A stretch of 64,000 nucleotides of DNA from Nectonema munidae (lineage: Eukaryota; Nematomorpha; Nectonematoida; Nectonematidae): the NCBI GenBank assembly GCA_030549495.1, contig JAUIRK010000054.1, positions 310,001 to 374,000 on the forward strand, given 5' to 3'. Below, piece by piece: positions 1 to 11,567 of this stretch. The notes under the pieces were generated by a model, which was given only the letters and a program-made list of their open reading frames with translations, did not search any database and was not told the origin of the DNA. How positions within the stretch are numbered: the first letter of the stretch is position 1; the number at the start of each line of letters is the position of its first letter. The position numbers and the translations under genes were made by a program.

Positions 1-1918
1 GCACAAATTGTTATGGCGGAGTCGACCATTAGCCGCTTGGATATGCACCGCTTAAAACGGTCCATACTTGAAGTATGTTGCATGCATATGAATTATAGTA
101 CCTACTTTTTTCTAATATAACATTTTAGTAAAAACATATGGTGAAAAATATAGCTAAAAAACTGCTGTTATCATAAAATAATGTTACGGTGATGAAAAAA
201 ATAAAGAATATGAAGTATAGATATAATATCTGCCGACCCGCCGAAAAGACTTGGAAATCTATATAATGAAAAATAAATCATTGGCTTTTTTTTAAATAAA
301 AAATGAGATATACATTCGCACTCCACCTTCATGATTGCCAATAGCAAAAAGTTGTTGAATGCGATCGTAAGCAAGCGATGTTGGTTTGTGAGGAAATCCA
401 TACCTAACAGTCTAAAGATTAAAGAAAAAGTCTATAAAAACACATCAAAGATCAATTGAGTACAACCTCGGTTTTAAGTACTGTCAAAGGTTTAGTGCTA
501 CGCATAATATATTTTCGATTGATTAATACTCAATTCTAATTTTAAATAAATTCTTTTTAAAAATAAATGTTATATTGAAAAAACAAAGAAGTTTGCTGCG
601 TGCGGGGCTGGAGAAGCGCAGGAAGGAAATTTTGGAGCATTTTGAGTGGAGGCAGAGAGAGAGAGAGAGAACTACTAGATATTTTAATGGCTACGGTTCC
701 TAACCATTTTCACATTGATATTTTGCATCTCCCAATATCGAAACGCTCATAAACTTAAAACCAATGGAAACTAGCTAGCAAAGAGAGCGTAGAATTTGAA
801 AAGTTACTTCTTTCATTAACTATTATTAATAAATTCTAACTAATAAAGAAACTAAAATTAATATTATTATATATACTTTAAATAATTAGCCAAAAACTTA
901 CATTCAAAGTATATACAGTTAAATAACTCACCCAAACTAATAAGCAATAAAACTAAGCAATTAATAAAACAAAAATATTATTATAATTAAACCAATTAAC
1001 AAGTTAAAAAGGGAGAAAATAATAGAACTAATTTCTAAAATTAATATATTATTTAATTTGTTAACTAATTGATTAGCAAATTTGCAAGCTATATGATTGA
1101 CTTAACTAACAACTAAGCAATGAACAAACTAATTAACTTACAATGAATCACAACCAATTGATTTAAAAATCTTTTTTAGAAAAATGCATTTTCATGTGAA
1201 CTTTTAAATCTACTCTTTGGAAATCCTAAATGATCTCGATAAAAATAAAGTGTAAATGATCCAGTTTTAAATAACTGACTTGAAGGAATTCTAAGCATTT
1301 ATCTGATGAGAAAGATCTTGATACGCACCACTGATCTTTCTCGAGTTGTGTTCCTCCTAAATGTGCTTCTATTTTGAAGACGTGTAAACAAGCATTAACT
1401 TTAAATTAATTTTTGAATGATATAATTCCATACTTTAATTAATAATAATAGACATGGAAATAAGAGCATTATGTGTAAATCTCATTGTGCATGTTGAATG
1501 TGTAAATGCATATAAACAAAATGTATCACTACTCCTTATCAGGATTCATTTCATTGGCAGAAATAGTTTTAATCAAAAAGGGAATAAATAAATGAATGAA
1601 TAATGTTATTAATAATTGAAAATGATGACATTTCTCAAAGAAATCTACGAAATATCACACACTCATGTAATGCAAAAAGAATATTTTTAATTGATTTAGT
1701 GAAATATTTTTTGGATTTACTTCTTATTTTTTGCCAAGCGCAGAAAGAGACACACAAACAGAGAGAGAGAGAGAGCAATAGCTTCAATTCTCTCTATAAA
1801 CATCATCTAAAATGTGGACGTATTCATCTGCAATATTAATGCTATCGAATGGATGACAAAATACTCCACTACACCAATCCTAACCCCGACAATACGTTTC
1901 CTCAATTTTACACATCAA
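1..1918. other. AT-rich non-coding stretch
   Basis: I see no convincing gene here on either strand. The stretch holds two short GA microsatellites (about 654-670 and 1760-1775). The first 50 bases share a motif of about 45 bases (AAATTRTT, GTCGACC, GCCGCTT, ATATGC in the same order) with 3825-3875, so both are probably pieces of one dispersed repeat. The rest is low-complexity A/T sequence. Confidence 0.6.
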
Positions 1919-2039
1919 TAACGCGTTTACGTTCAGTATAATCAGACGATATCTAATGTAAAGCAGAAGAAAAGGCATTGATAAACGCAGACGATTTTAT
2001 TTAAAAGGTGTCGCTATGACGTTGGTTGTATTTGCGTTA
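1919..2039 (+). repeat. MITE with TTAA-type ends, subfamily B copy 1
   Basis: This 121-bp element has imperfect terminal inverted repeats (TAACGCGTTTACGTTCA at the left, the complement of a TGCGTTA-ended sequence at the right). It carries the internal motifs ATCAGACGATATCTA, AAGCAGAAGA and ACGCAGACGATTT in that order. The same ends and motifs recur at 9748, 11568, 34430 and 56747. In better preserved copies the ends are TTAA followed by CCC, which is the signature of piggyBac-type elements (TTAA target, CCC-starting ends). No coding sequence fits inside. This copy is closest to the one at 34430. Confidence 0.6.
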
Positions 2040-2040
2040 G

Positions 2041-2155
2041 GGGACCCATTTTGAAATCGGTTCAGCACTTCTCAATCACCTATTATGCAAATCGATTTAA
2101 AAGTCAAGTCAGCGTAAGAGTCGGCACCACCTATAGTATTGATTCACCGGTGTTG
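2041..2155 (+). CDS. possible exon, unknown gene
   Basis: An open stretch of 38 codons lies between a potential acceptor (GCGTTAG, formed at the right edge of the MITE) and a good donor (TTG|GTATGT). Its codons are less A/T-biased than the surroundings, with a segment reading SQVSVRVGTTYSIDSP. I recognise no family. It could equally be chance or a decayed fragment. No partner exon with matching phase was found nearby. Confidence 0.18.
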
Positions 2156-2987
2156 GTATGTGTAGTTTAGTGAGTGCCTTTCTTATATTGTCTTCAATGA
2201 CATTTTAAATAATTATTATCTATGACTTTTATAAAGAACTAAATGTATCCTAAATTATTTCTTCCAAAGTATTTCGTTTAAAATTTTTATCCAAAAACTT
2301 TCTACTCATAAACCGAGCATTATTCTTTTACAAGGTATGTATTTGTGTAATAAAAAAATTCATTCCTTAATTTTACTAAATTTTTTCCAAAAACTTTGCA
2401 AAAACACAACGTTAGACTAAAATGACAAATACTTTTTCTGTTGCGTTTTTGCAACTGTGTCTATGAATTAATTTTTGATGCTACAATTAAGAATACATCC
2501 CTTTTCAATTAAAATTTTTTAATGTAGTTTTTATTTTAAATTTAGTATGTCTACAATACAAAATACATAGTGTATTTACTCGAATAGACACTTCATTTCA
2601 CTAAGGACTGTGATGTTGAAAAAACACCTCCCTTCAAAGAAGGCCGGTAAGAGTATATGGTTAATAAATACAAAAGTATTGAGATATCTTGCATTTTTTA
2701 CTTTTTTTAGGCCATCCCGCCTCAGTTGAAACTAAACTGTTAAAATCAGCCCAATCCCACAACTCAGTCACCGCAACATTGTGATTCTATATGTTTCCTA
2801 TGACTTGCACCATTACTCTATCTATACCTAGATTCGATGAGAGGTATCAAAATTAATTGCAAACTTTATATGTTACATATAAAACGATGTAAATGTAAAG
2901 AAGATTTAAAAATTCACACATTGTTCAATGCTTTGTAATTATAACCCTCAAGCGGGTATATGCGTGAGTCTTTATATGTGTGTAAGT

Positions 2988-3436
2988 CAGTGGTTCCCAA
3001 CCTTTTTTATCCCGTTCCCCCCTTTTCAGTCACTTTTTTACATGTGGACCCCTACAACTGAATAGTTTGAGCCAACAAATTTAATCAAAGATTTTTATGC
3101 AAAAAATTATTGTAGTCATCTTATTAAATCCTATGCTTATTCATATGAAATCAGAAATCGTAAAGCCTGACATAAAATGTGAATAAAATTTTTTCCCAAT
3201 TAAAATATACATTTTTCAAAAATATTGTAACTAATAAAAAGCATACATAAAGATTCAAAATATGAAACTTTAAAAAGGGAAGAAAATATTTATTTAAAAA
3301 AGCTCTGAATATATATATATTTATATTGATTTGGAAAATAGAAGTATATTAAAGGAGATTAAGCATAAGTAGTTTGAAGTAGAATTTCCATGGACCCCTT
3401 GAAATTCTTCCATGGACCCCCGGTTGGGAGCCACTG
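2988..3436 (+). mobile_element. hAT-type MITE, copy 1, intact with 8-bp target duplication
   Basis: The element starts CAGTGGTTCCCAACC and ends GGTTGGGAGCCACTG, inverted ends typical of hAT (Charlie-like) elements. It is flanked on both sides by the identical 8-bp direct repeat GTGTAAGT (2980-2987 and 3437-3444), the target-site length expected for hAT. The 449-bp interior has no open frame and carries ATGGACCCC-type motifs near the right end. Two further copies lie at 20200-20667 (opposite orientation) and 31299-31719. It is a non-autonomous passenger; the transposase fragment at 36.9 kb is of a plausible donor class. Confidence 0.92.
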
Positions 3437-3444
3437 GTGTAAGT

Positions 3445-4575
3445 GTTCTTATTTGATTTGATTTGATAATAATATGTGGAATCTCAATGTGAATGGGTGG
3501 GAGAGATCAGGTTATTATTCCTATTTATGCACGAGACAAATCTCACAACTTTTCTGTTACGCAAAAATATTTCGTTGAAAAGGGAATCCTATTTCTCAGG
3601 TAATATTTTTAAAGTTAAGCAAATCTTATTCTTTTTTCAGTTTCTTCTGAATTTAATTTCAAATTTAAACTCAAAAATTTTCAATCATTTTATTCATATT
3701 TATGTTAAAGAAAGGCTTCTAAAATGACTTGAAAATGAAAATATTGTCGTGATAAAGGCATCGATGCTATGATAGAGAAGGGAAAAATGAAAATAAATCA
3801 TTGGGAGCAAAAAACCGATGCTAGGAACAAATTATTGCGGGGCAGTCGACCCCTTGCCGCTTGCATATGCGTGTTATCCTGATTAACACTACAATTTATT
3901 CTTGACCTAAAAAAAACTTTTCTCTGACTTTGTAGAGAACATTTTTCCTTTTTTTTGGAAAATTTATCCTATTAAAATTATGTCTCCTTTTTCCAATTTG
4001 TTGACAAAAAACTCCAAGAAAAGTAAAATAGTATTCTTGAATTTTTTGCTTTGAAAGGAGTTAGACTGAAACGTGCACTTTTTAGAGGTAAAAAATAGAA
4101 TTTATATACAAATTATTCAAAATAGCAATTCCTAAACATACAATTATCAAAAGAAGGAGAAAATTAATATAAATTTAGGCATAAAATGTTTTTAATGTAA
4201 AGAAAAATTGAGTTTATTGTTTTATTGTTGATCGATTTATAATCGATAAATAAATAATTTATATAATTATTTGAAAAGTGATTTTTGCTGGAAAATTATC
4301 CTATTTGTCCCTTCTTTGTCCCCTAGCCAAATTTTTTGACATGGAATCAAGGTATTTGCGTATGTGTATTGAGTGTACATTGTGTCTAGACACTGTTTAA
4401 AAATAATTGTTAAGGCAGTAACTCAAAATCTTGTACATAATCAAAAAGAGTTTGTTGGAAAGCGAAGGCAGGGGGAATTAAATATTAAATTTTCGTAATT
4501 GTACAACATTTATACGCATAAATAAGTAATGAGGAGTATTTAAAATTTGTATCTTTTCTCAGTTTCTCGTAACGA
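3445..4575. other. non-coding stretch
   Basis: No supported gene. A frame of 83 codons at 3476-3727 has the phenylalanine/asparagine-rich composition of random AT-rich DNA. A 45-base block at 3825-3875 repeats the first bases of the window. Confidence 0.5.
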
Positions 4576-5135
4576 ATGCACACATTGACCACCCACCATG
4601 CCTTTCCATACCTGGTAACTGGCAAAACGGATGGGAAAAACTTATTACATGCGATAAGTAGGATAAGCATCTACTTATCCCATAGATACAAGCGTGATGA
4701 AATGATAACAGTTTCGAATATAAGTAACCAGAACATGAACGTAAAGTCTATAGTTTTACCAAAACCTTTTTCTGCATGTACTTCAAGATTTCATAGAAAA
4801 CAACTCTCGAAAATAAGATGCACAAAGCGTTACTTGGGGCCGTCATTCTTTAGTAGATGTATTAACGATTGGAACAGCCTTCCAGTGCACGTTGTAGAAT
4901 CTCCCTCTTTGAACGCCTTCAAAAAAGTGTCGATATTCACTTGAAAGACAAGATTTTAAATTTTTATTAGCCTCAACTTCCCTCCCCCAAGAATCCATTT
5001 ACTCATCAGTTGAACGTTTAAATCAACGCATTTCAACCTTCACTTGATGCGAAAGCAACAAGCTTGCACCAGCTTCACTTTTGCTTAATATATTATGCTA
5101 TGTTATCTTATCTTATCTTATCTATGATATATGAA
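4576..5135 (+). mobile_element. LINE 3' end (CR1/L2-like), 5'-truncated
   Basis: A frame of 122 codons (4576-4944) carries the C-terminal signature of non-LTR retrotransposon ORF2 proteins: FFSRCINDWNSLP, then a VESPSLNAFKK segment, then the stop. This is the region just past reverse transcriptase in CR1, L2 and Jockey relatives. About 160 bp of 3' UTR follows, ending in tandem TTATC units (about 5104-5124), the short-repeat tail of LINEs that lack poly-A. Everything upstream, including reverse transcriptase, is missing, as expected for a 5'-truncated insertion. Confidence 0.75.
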
Positions 5136-5889
5136 TTATTTTGTTCTCCTGCTGAGCTGTTCACAAGCTTTGTAAAATTTTTGGGCGGCGGTCTCTCTAT
5201 AATTTTTTTAATAGCTCAGGGTCTCATTTAAGTAAATAGATCGACATAAAAACTACTGTAATAAAAAAATTGACACAAATGTTTATTCAAAAATTGTCTA
5301 AATAATCTAATCAACAAGTCAATAGGGTGGATCTCTCTTTGTTTTGCCAATGCAACTTTTAGATTTGGTTTCAATGCCAAGTAGCATGGAAAGCACTTGC
5401 AGAAAACTCATATGTAGTAACAAATCGAACCAGAACTTTCAAAGCAACTTTGCAACACCAGCACAGAACTGTCCCATTTCAATCCAAAAATCGTTATGAG
5501 GCATTTCACAAAAAACATGTTTTGCACCGGCTCAATCATTAATCAAATTAATAAACTGTTCCTGAATAAGGAAGTCTTCTGAGGCCAGATTATTAATAAG
5601 GATTATAAACGGGGTTTTGATAAATTGTTAGTATTTTTCAAATTTTTATGCGTTATGAAAACAAAGACAAATTTTTTGTCTAAGAAATGTTACAAGGTGT
5701 TTTATGGCTTCCAGGACATCTTTATTGATGAAAATCTTTAACAAATATGTTCAATCGAGCAAAATTTTTCTTGCCTAGTAATGCCATAATTCCAACTTCA
5801 TTTCAAAATCTGTAAATTTTTTATGACAATTAAGTACTGTGATTACTTTTCTTTTGCAGTGCAAGATTAAGGGAATTCATAGATTCAAA
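5136..5889. other. non-coding; possible left flank of the 5.9-8.0 kb transposon
   Basis: No coding sequence seen. The less AT-biased piece around 5185-5225 (GGGCGGCGGTCTCTCT) could belong to the left end of the transposon that follows, but I found no matching inverted copy on the right side. Confidence 0.3.
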
Positions 5890-7969
5890 TATGTTCACTT
5901 CTTGGTCAGCCTGTGCTGGACCTAAATGGAGTACGATTTCCTTCTAAACACGAAGTGTTCAGTTAATTTCTCCCCGGGCACCTAAACGAAGGGCATCCGT
6001 TTCGATCAGCAGCTGCGATTGTGATTTCTCAAGTGACTGATATTTGGAACAAAGCTCGCATTCCGATGAGTCGAAAGGACAACTGCATCAAAAATATAAA
6101 AAATAATTACACATACACTGGGCAGGACTGAAAAAACGAGAAGTCGAGAGACTAAAACTCAGCGACAAAAAGAGTCTAAGTTTGTTGAAGATTCAAGGAA
6201 TCTGTTTGCCGTTGCCCACCCAGATGCCCTGTAGCTTATCAAAATAAAAGATCTTCATTTTCTCCTGGCACAACGGGAACCAGGTCATCGAGGTTACATC
6301 GGATCTGTGGACCAAAGTCTGGCTGAATTAGAAGAACGTCGAATTCAACGACACATTGGTGCTGGACAAAGAAAACGTAGCGCTGAAATTGAGCAGAAAA
6401 GATTATCAAGTTGTGTTGCTTTATCCAGCAGTAATGACGAGAGCTATGAAGATCTAACGCAGCAACAAAAAGAAGCACCACCTGTGGCGGATGGGGCAGA
6501 ATGTTCTGGAATATCTCTTGGTCCATCCAAAAAGTCTCGTGGGACAATCAACGTTATTACTCCTTCAGTTGCGGCAGCACTGGACCGTACAAAAAATACA
6601 GACCGGAAGGCAATCTACATCATTGCAGCGACAGCTCAAAGTCTGGGCCATAAAATCTCAATCATTGCCCTCAATCGCAGTACAATCAAAAGACAACGAC
6701 AGCAGCATAGAGAAAAACGGACCAGTGCTTTAAAGGCTGAGTTCATGACAAATCTTCCTCTTGTTGTTCACTGGGATGGTAAACTTATGGCTGACCTGTC
6801 TGATAAAAATGATGTGATTCGATTACGGATACTGATCTCAGGTGATGGCGTATCCCTGCTGCTAAAGGTGGTTATAACAAGTGGCAGTGGAGAGGATCAA
6901 GCACGCGTCGTGGTAGAGACTTTGTCAGAGTGGTGCGTTGTTAGTCTCTGTTTTGCACCACTTCATCAAACACAGGTGCACTCAAGTGCATGTGTCATGA
7001 TCCAACATAAATTGAACAAAGATTTGCTGCATTTCGCATGTCGACATCATATCGTGGAACTGATAGCAGGAGCTATCAGATGTGTACATAGCCCTAAAAG
7101 TAGGCACAAATAAAGACATCATCGCGTTTGCAGAGAAGTACTTGGTAGATGAACAGCCAAGAGGTGATTACAAAGAACTGTCTGAACTCTCAACCATATT
7201 CCTTGGTGGTATCCCATTTCGTGGAATCCGATTTATGGCTCCATGCGCAATTCACCATGCTCGGTGGATGGCAAAGATTATCTTTGCAATAAAGGTTTGA
7301 ATGTTTCGAGGTCAGTTAAAGTTAACTGGATCTGAACAAAAATGTCTGGGAGAATTTTGTATCTTCTCCGTCACGGTGTACCTGAAGGCTTGGTTCTCAG
7401 CTCCGATAGCAGTTTCTGATCCACTGAACGATCTGTGCCTTTTGAAGGAACTGTACAACTACAAAAACATCAATGAAAAAGTATCGGAAGGCACAACTGT
7501 CAAACTTGGATTACACCTTTGGTATATATCTTGCCTTCTTCGATTCAGATGTTCCACTAGAAACAAAGCGCGCGGTGGTCAAATCTCTTCATTCTAAACG
7601 AGGAGAGAATGAAACTGTCAAGAGAATTAAGGTTTCTGTCTCCTTGATACCTGATATAAAGTTGGAAGACTTTGTCAGGGAAAATACAAATATTCTCTTC
7701 GATAAATTGGCCATCGACCCAGGTTTTTTGCAAAGTGACCTTCAGACATGGCCTGAAAATTCCGCAAAAGATTAAAACTTGTGCAAAGTATCAGGGTCAC
7801 ATATGATTACGCGGAGCAAGGAATGGCTATCACCCAGGAGTATAATCGAATGCTCACCTACAATGATGATCAGCTGCAGTTTATCCTTCAAGTTGTCTCT
7901 GAACATCGGCACCGATTTCCAGACGAAAAGAAATCCACATTGTATCGTACAAATGAAAATCGGGCATGA
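5890..7969 (+). mobile_element. broken DNA transposon / transposase-like gene of an uncharacterised animal family
   Basis: Consecutive + strand frames give a protein-like reading of roughly 680 residues. Recognisable blocks in order are LGQPVLDLNGV (about 5905), IWNKARIPMSRK, FLLAQREPGHRG, SVDQSLAELEERRIQRH (6310), HWDGKLMADLSDK (6770), LISGDGVSLLLKV (6835), LLHFACRHHIVELI (7020), FMAPCAIHHARWMAKI (7232), HLWY, FFDSDVPLETKRAV (7535) and YAEQGMAITQEYNRML (7810). I recognise this order from a multicopy family of unnamed proteins in hydrozoan and arthropod genomes, with an acidic residue-rich core suggesting an RNase H-like transposase. The copy is dead: TGA replaces an expected Trp codon at 7298, early stops lie near 5960, 6135 and 6232, and frame changes occur near 7085, 7520 and 7780. 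Class assignment beyond DNA transposon is inference. Confidence 0.65.
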
Positions 7970-8519
7970 GCATCTATTAAGCACAATATCTAATTGTGGC
8001 GCATCAAACAACCTACAACCATCTTCTCTTCTTGTAAGGAACTGAAGAACCACTTGTTTTAAAGAACTGAAGGTAGTTTCTGAAATATTTTGCTTTAATA
8101 AAAAAACTCTTAAATGTATTAAGAAGGTTTCTTTAAAGAGTTTCTTAACTTTTTGTTTGTGCTTCCTCAATTCCAAAATAGATCGGCTAATCAGTCATCT
8201 AAAAAAATCTTGACTTTGGAATCGAAGAAGTGATGGGGTGGCGATCGTCGTCGTACCCCCCCCCCCCCTCCTCTCCCTATTTTTGAGCTTAAGGGCGTAT
8301 AGTTCAATTAAGCTTAGTTTGATTTCGTGAAAGAAGACCCGAAAGATGATGTGAGTAAATATTCCTTGTGTGTTACGAGTGATACTCTAGATAGGCATAA
8401 TGCTTTTATATATTGAATATTGAGAAAATTTCATTTAAAAATATGTTAAAAAATTGCTCGCGCTAAATTTTCTTCTTGATGCTTCTCGATTATTCGATAA
8501 TCGTGCTTAAAATTTTCAG
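7970..8519. other. non-coding with poly-C tract
   Basis: A C homopolymer (about 8257-8270) sits in a less AT-rich patch. A GATGAT|GTGAGT donor-like site lies near 8352, but its phase does not match the candidate exon that follows. The long minus-strand frame over 7772-8176 is antisense to the transposon. Confidence 0.4.
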
Positions 8520-8638
8520 CTGCCTCCCCACCCATCGTTGCAAGGTTAAAAGTGCGAGCACAAATGCATCCAACTGGAATCTCGGCACTCCCTTCAATTG
8601 CGACTCTTTTGTCCACGGAAAATGATAAACGGATGAGG
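8520..8638 (+). CDS. candidate internal exon, unknown gene
   Basis: A good acceptor (AAAATTTTCAG) precedes 119 bp that stay open in one frame as two bases plus 39 codons, followed by a GT (ATGAGG|GTTAAT). The predicted peptide contains PPIVARLKVRAQMHPTGISA and ATLLSTENDKRMR and has an unbiased amino acid mix, unlike the surrounding random frames. The other two frames contain stops. I recognise no family. The flanking exons are not identified, so orientation and reality rest on splice signals and composition alone. Confidence 0.4.
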
Positions 8639-9532
8639 GTTAATGCTAGTACTACTAAAATACCAAATACATTTAAAAAAATGAATTAGGATTCAGAGTC
8701 AGACGTTATATTTCCGACCCCCGATAGGAGGGGAGGGGGCTAAGAAACAAGTTCTCCCAACTCCTTTAACAGAAACCTTTTTTTATATTAACCTACTGGA
8801 CATCATTTAACACATCCTACTTTTTCCAGCACCGAAAAGAGTCATGAACAAAGATCTTACAATGCTAATAATAATCTAATCATTTCAGGCACATTAAAGA
8901 GAGTTCATTCATGTGAGAACAGATCACATTCTCCCAAATGTAAATCATATCATATCTCATTTTTTATGCTTTCACTAAACTTCCTTGAAAGCGACTCAAA
9001 TTGGTTACGGTTTAAAAAAATTGATCTAAGAGAGAGAGAGAAGAGATTAATCACCGAAACACGATCCAATACAATATTCTTTCATATAAATATAAACACT
9101 ATTACCATTCTTAGCAATTAATCTGATAGTGTGTGTGTGTATGCGCTACATATTATTATTATTATTATATGGATATGGATGAATTAATTAAAGTGTATGT
9201 CCTTTATTATTATTATTATTATTATTATTGAGAAGAATAAAACTTAATACAATAAATATCGTCACGACTCGTATCTATCTATCTGTGTAGTGTGGTAGTG
9301 CGCTTTCGTCGAAATCATCATTATTCTGTGTATTGATGGAATGAAAAGGAAGATATGCAATGAAATATTTGTTTTTAATGCCATTTTCCTATATATAGCA
9401 GTATGAATACGAATATTCGCGAAAATGCTTCAAATCAAGCTTGGGCTTTTTATTGCAATGATACGATACTAAAATCGAAAATAGAGAAATACGCATTTTC
9501 GAGCCATTTTATGCAAAAAGGGGACGCGCGTC
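8639..9532. other. non-coding with microsatellites
   Basis: No gene seen. Contains a GA run (about 9030-9042), a GT run (about 9131-9140) and two ATT/TTA runs (about 9150-9167 and 9205-9230). Confidence 0.5.
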
Positions 9533-9585
9533 TTAACCCACCATCTACGACCAATGTTCCCAAAGGGAACGCAGACGAATTCCTA
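9533..9585 (-). repeat. partial copy of the TTAA-flanked MITE
   Basis: The sequence begins TTAACCCA, continues with CGACCAATGTTCCC, then a GGGAAC arm making a short palindrome, then GCAGACGAA. The order matches the first third of the copy at 11568-11705, after which similarity stops. It is probably a truncated member; the far end is missing. Confidence 0.5.
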
Positions 9586-9747
9586 CTTATTAAATAGGAA
9601 TTACTAAAGTATTTCGATATTCCCAGAGAGAAAGTTAAATGTTGAAAATCTTTTTCTAGCAATATGCCTGTGTCTTCTGTTCTCTCTACTAAAAATTATA
9701 AATTCGATGTTGTCTATCAAACGTTTTGCTCTTTTTTATTTATTGGT

Positions 9748-9884
9748 TTAACGCATTAAGTACCATAGAAATCAGACGATATCTAAAAAACGCAGACGAT
9801 TTATATTCAAAGTCATTGAAAAAAGCAGACGAAGATGAAATTACTTATGTTCCCAAATGGAAGCATTGGGACTTAATGAGTTAA
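9748..9884 (+). repeat. MITE with TTAA flanks, subfamily A copy 2 (137 bp)
   Basis: TTAA occurs at both outer edges (9748-9751 and 9881-9884) with inverted ends TTAACGCATTAAGTACCA and its near-complement. Internal motifs in order are ATCAGACGATATCTA, ACGCAGACGATTTAT and AAGCAGACGAAGAT. A subterminal palindrome, ATGTTCCC with an imperfect GGAAGCAT partner, precedes the right end. It is nearly identical in its interior to the copy at 11568 read on the other strand. TTAA flanks with C-starting ends point to the piggyBac superfamily. It carries no coding capacity. Confidence 0.8.
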
Positions 9885-10365
9885 GACAAGTACTACATAA
9901 AATATGAATGAATATGCATAAGTTTTACACTTGTAGAGTAGGGACAGTGCTATCGCTTATCTAATTGAACTCCGTAATTCTTTGCACCGGCTCTAGTACA
10001 GAATACGGAAACAGACACACACACTATGTACTAAAGTATCCCCCTTCTAACTTCCTTTAGTTCACAGAATACTAAGCCTTATAATAGCGAATATTTTTTA
10101 TACCCTGAATACCCTCTTTAAAACAAATAATAAAAATATATCAGCTCACACGTGCATAAAGAACCCCCATGTAAAAGAAAAGCATCAAAAATATCTTTTA
10201 TTTTGAAGATTGTGTCTCTGTTGAATTTGCATATTTGGTTTTACTACAACATTTCCAATACTGTGTAAATAATAAAATTTCACATTTTTGGCAAAAGGGG
10301 CCGCAACATATGATTGGTGGTAATTCACATCTCAAAATTTTATAATTTTTATTTATATTCCAGCG
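9885..10365. other. non-coding stretch
   Basis: No gene or repeat recognised. The stretch ends at a splice-acceptor-like TTTATATTCCAG immediately before the small frame at 10366. Confidence 0.4.
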
Positions 10366-10620
10366 ATGGAAAAAAAATTTGTCACATGTTTTGAACCAAA
10401 AAATAGAACCACATTCAACTTTTATCCTAAGCTTTTCCGAACGTTATACAAACATGGAACGAAAAGTGAGATATTGTATAAAATAAAAACGTCTTGTTTT
10501 GATAACAAAATAACTTTATATGCTTTCTTTGAGAAAAATACAAGTATTATCGAAACAGAGGGGCCAAATGATTTCCGTGCCACACTTAGCGGACGCTCAT
10601 ATGAAGCAGAGTGGTTTTAG
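10366..10620 (+). CDS. small ORF or terminal exon, 84 residues, unknown
   Basis: An ATG three bases after an acceptor-like TATTCCAG opens 84 codons ending in TAG, just before a tandem duplication. The peptide is lysine/asparagine-rich at first and ends GPNDFRATLSGRSYEAEWF, which is less AT-driven than its neighbours. No signal peptide, membrane segment or known motif is visible. It could be the last exon of an unseen gene, a transposon scrap or chance. The position right against the repeat is the main reason to look again. Confidence 0.25.
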   Translation: MEKKFVTCFEPKNRTTFNFYPKLFRTLYKHGTKSEILYKIKTSCFDNKITLYAFFEKNTSIIETEGPNDFRATLSGRSYEAEWF

Positions 10621-11143
10621 AGGTCTTTTTCATATAACGGATTTATCACTGCAGCAAACTCCTTGATCTGATTGGATATACAATTTCGAATAATTTTTCA
10701 TTTTTAACCAATCAAATTACGTTAGAATCAAATCAAATATCTTAAATTTCGACTTTTCAAATGAACTGCACCAAATTTCTGATCTTATTGGATTAGATTC
10801 AATCATTTTTAACTATTTCCATATATATTATATTTTTATATATACGAGAAACGTGAGTTATCGGGTATATCTTGTAGGTCTTTTTCATATAACGGATTTA
10901 TCATTGGAGCAAACTCCTTGATCTTATTGGATATAAAATTTCGAATAATTTTTCATTTTTAACCAATCAAATTACGTTAGAATCAAATCAAATATCTTAA
11001 TTCTTATATATATTCCGACTTTTCAAATGAACTGCACCAAATTTCTGATCTTATTGGATAAGATTCAATCATATTTAACTATTTGGATATATATTATATT
11101 TTTATATATACGAGAAACGTGAGTTATCGGGTATATCTTGTAG
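10621..11143 (+). repeat. tandem duplication, two units of about 255-268 bp
   Basis: Two adjacent direct copies (10621-10875 and 10876-11143) both begin AGGTCTTTTTCATATAACGG and end GTTATCGGGTATATCTTGTAG. They differ by scattered substitutions and a short insertion in the second unit. The high identity implies a recent duplication. No coding frame spans the units. One further unit or flanking relic was not seen. Confidence 0.9.
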
Positions 11144-11567
11144 TTTTAAAAAGTAAAAGCATAGTTTTTCAAGTTGTTAAACACAACGTCTTAATGATAA
11201 ATATTTTCATGTGAAAAATCACACAATCTCAAAAGGAGTGTCGCATTAAAATTTAGTATTCAAATAATGTTTTTTCATTTTGTTCATGATGCTACATTTT
11301 TGAAAAGAGTGCAATGAATCATCGATGATTGAAAGATTAAACGTATCATTTATGCATCGCGTATTTATTTGCAAGGAAATTTCTTTCTTACGCTTTTCTT
11401 GTATCGAATGATTGTGATATATATCTTGCGAAATATTATCTGCAGTTTAGTTATTGTTTCCTAAAACGGTCTATACTGAGTCCTTGAGTAGAGGATTTTT
11501 AAATTAGCAAAATAATGTTGAAAAAATGATGATTCAAAGTGTGATAGATAGCCAGCGTTTTTCTGCT

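Noticed and set aside
7772-8176. 134-codon minus-strand frame
   Set aside because: It is antisense to the broken transposon and its downstream flank; no recognisable motif.
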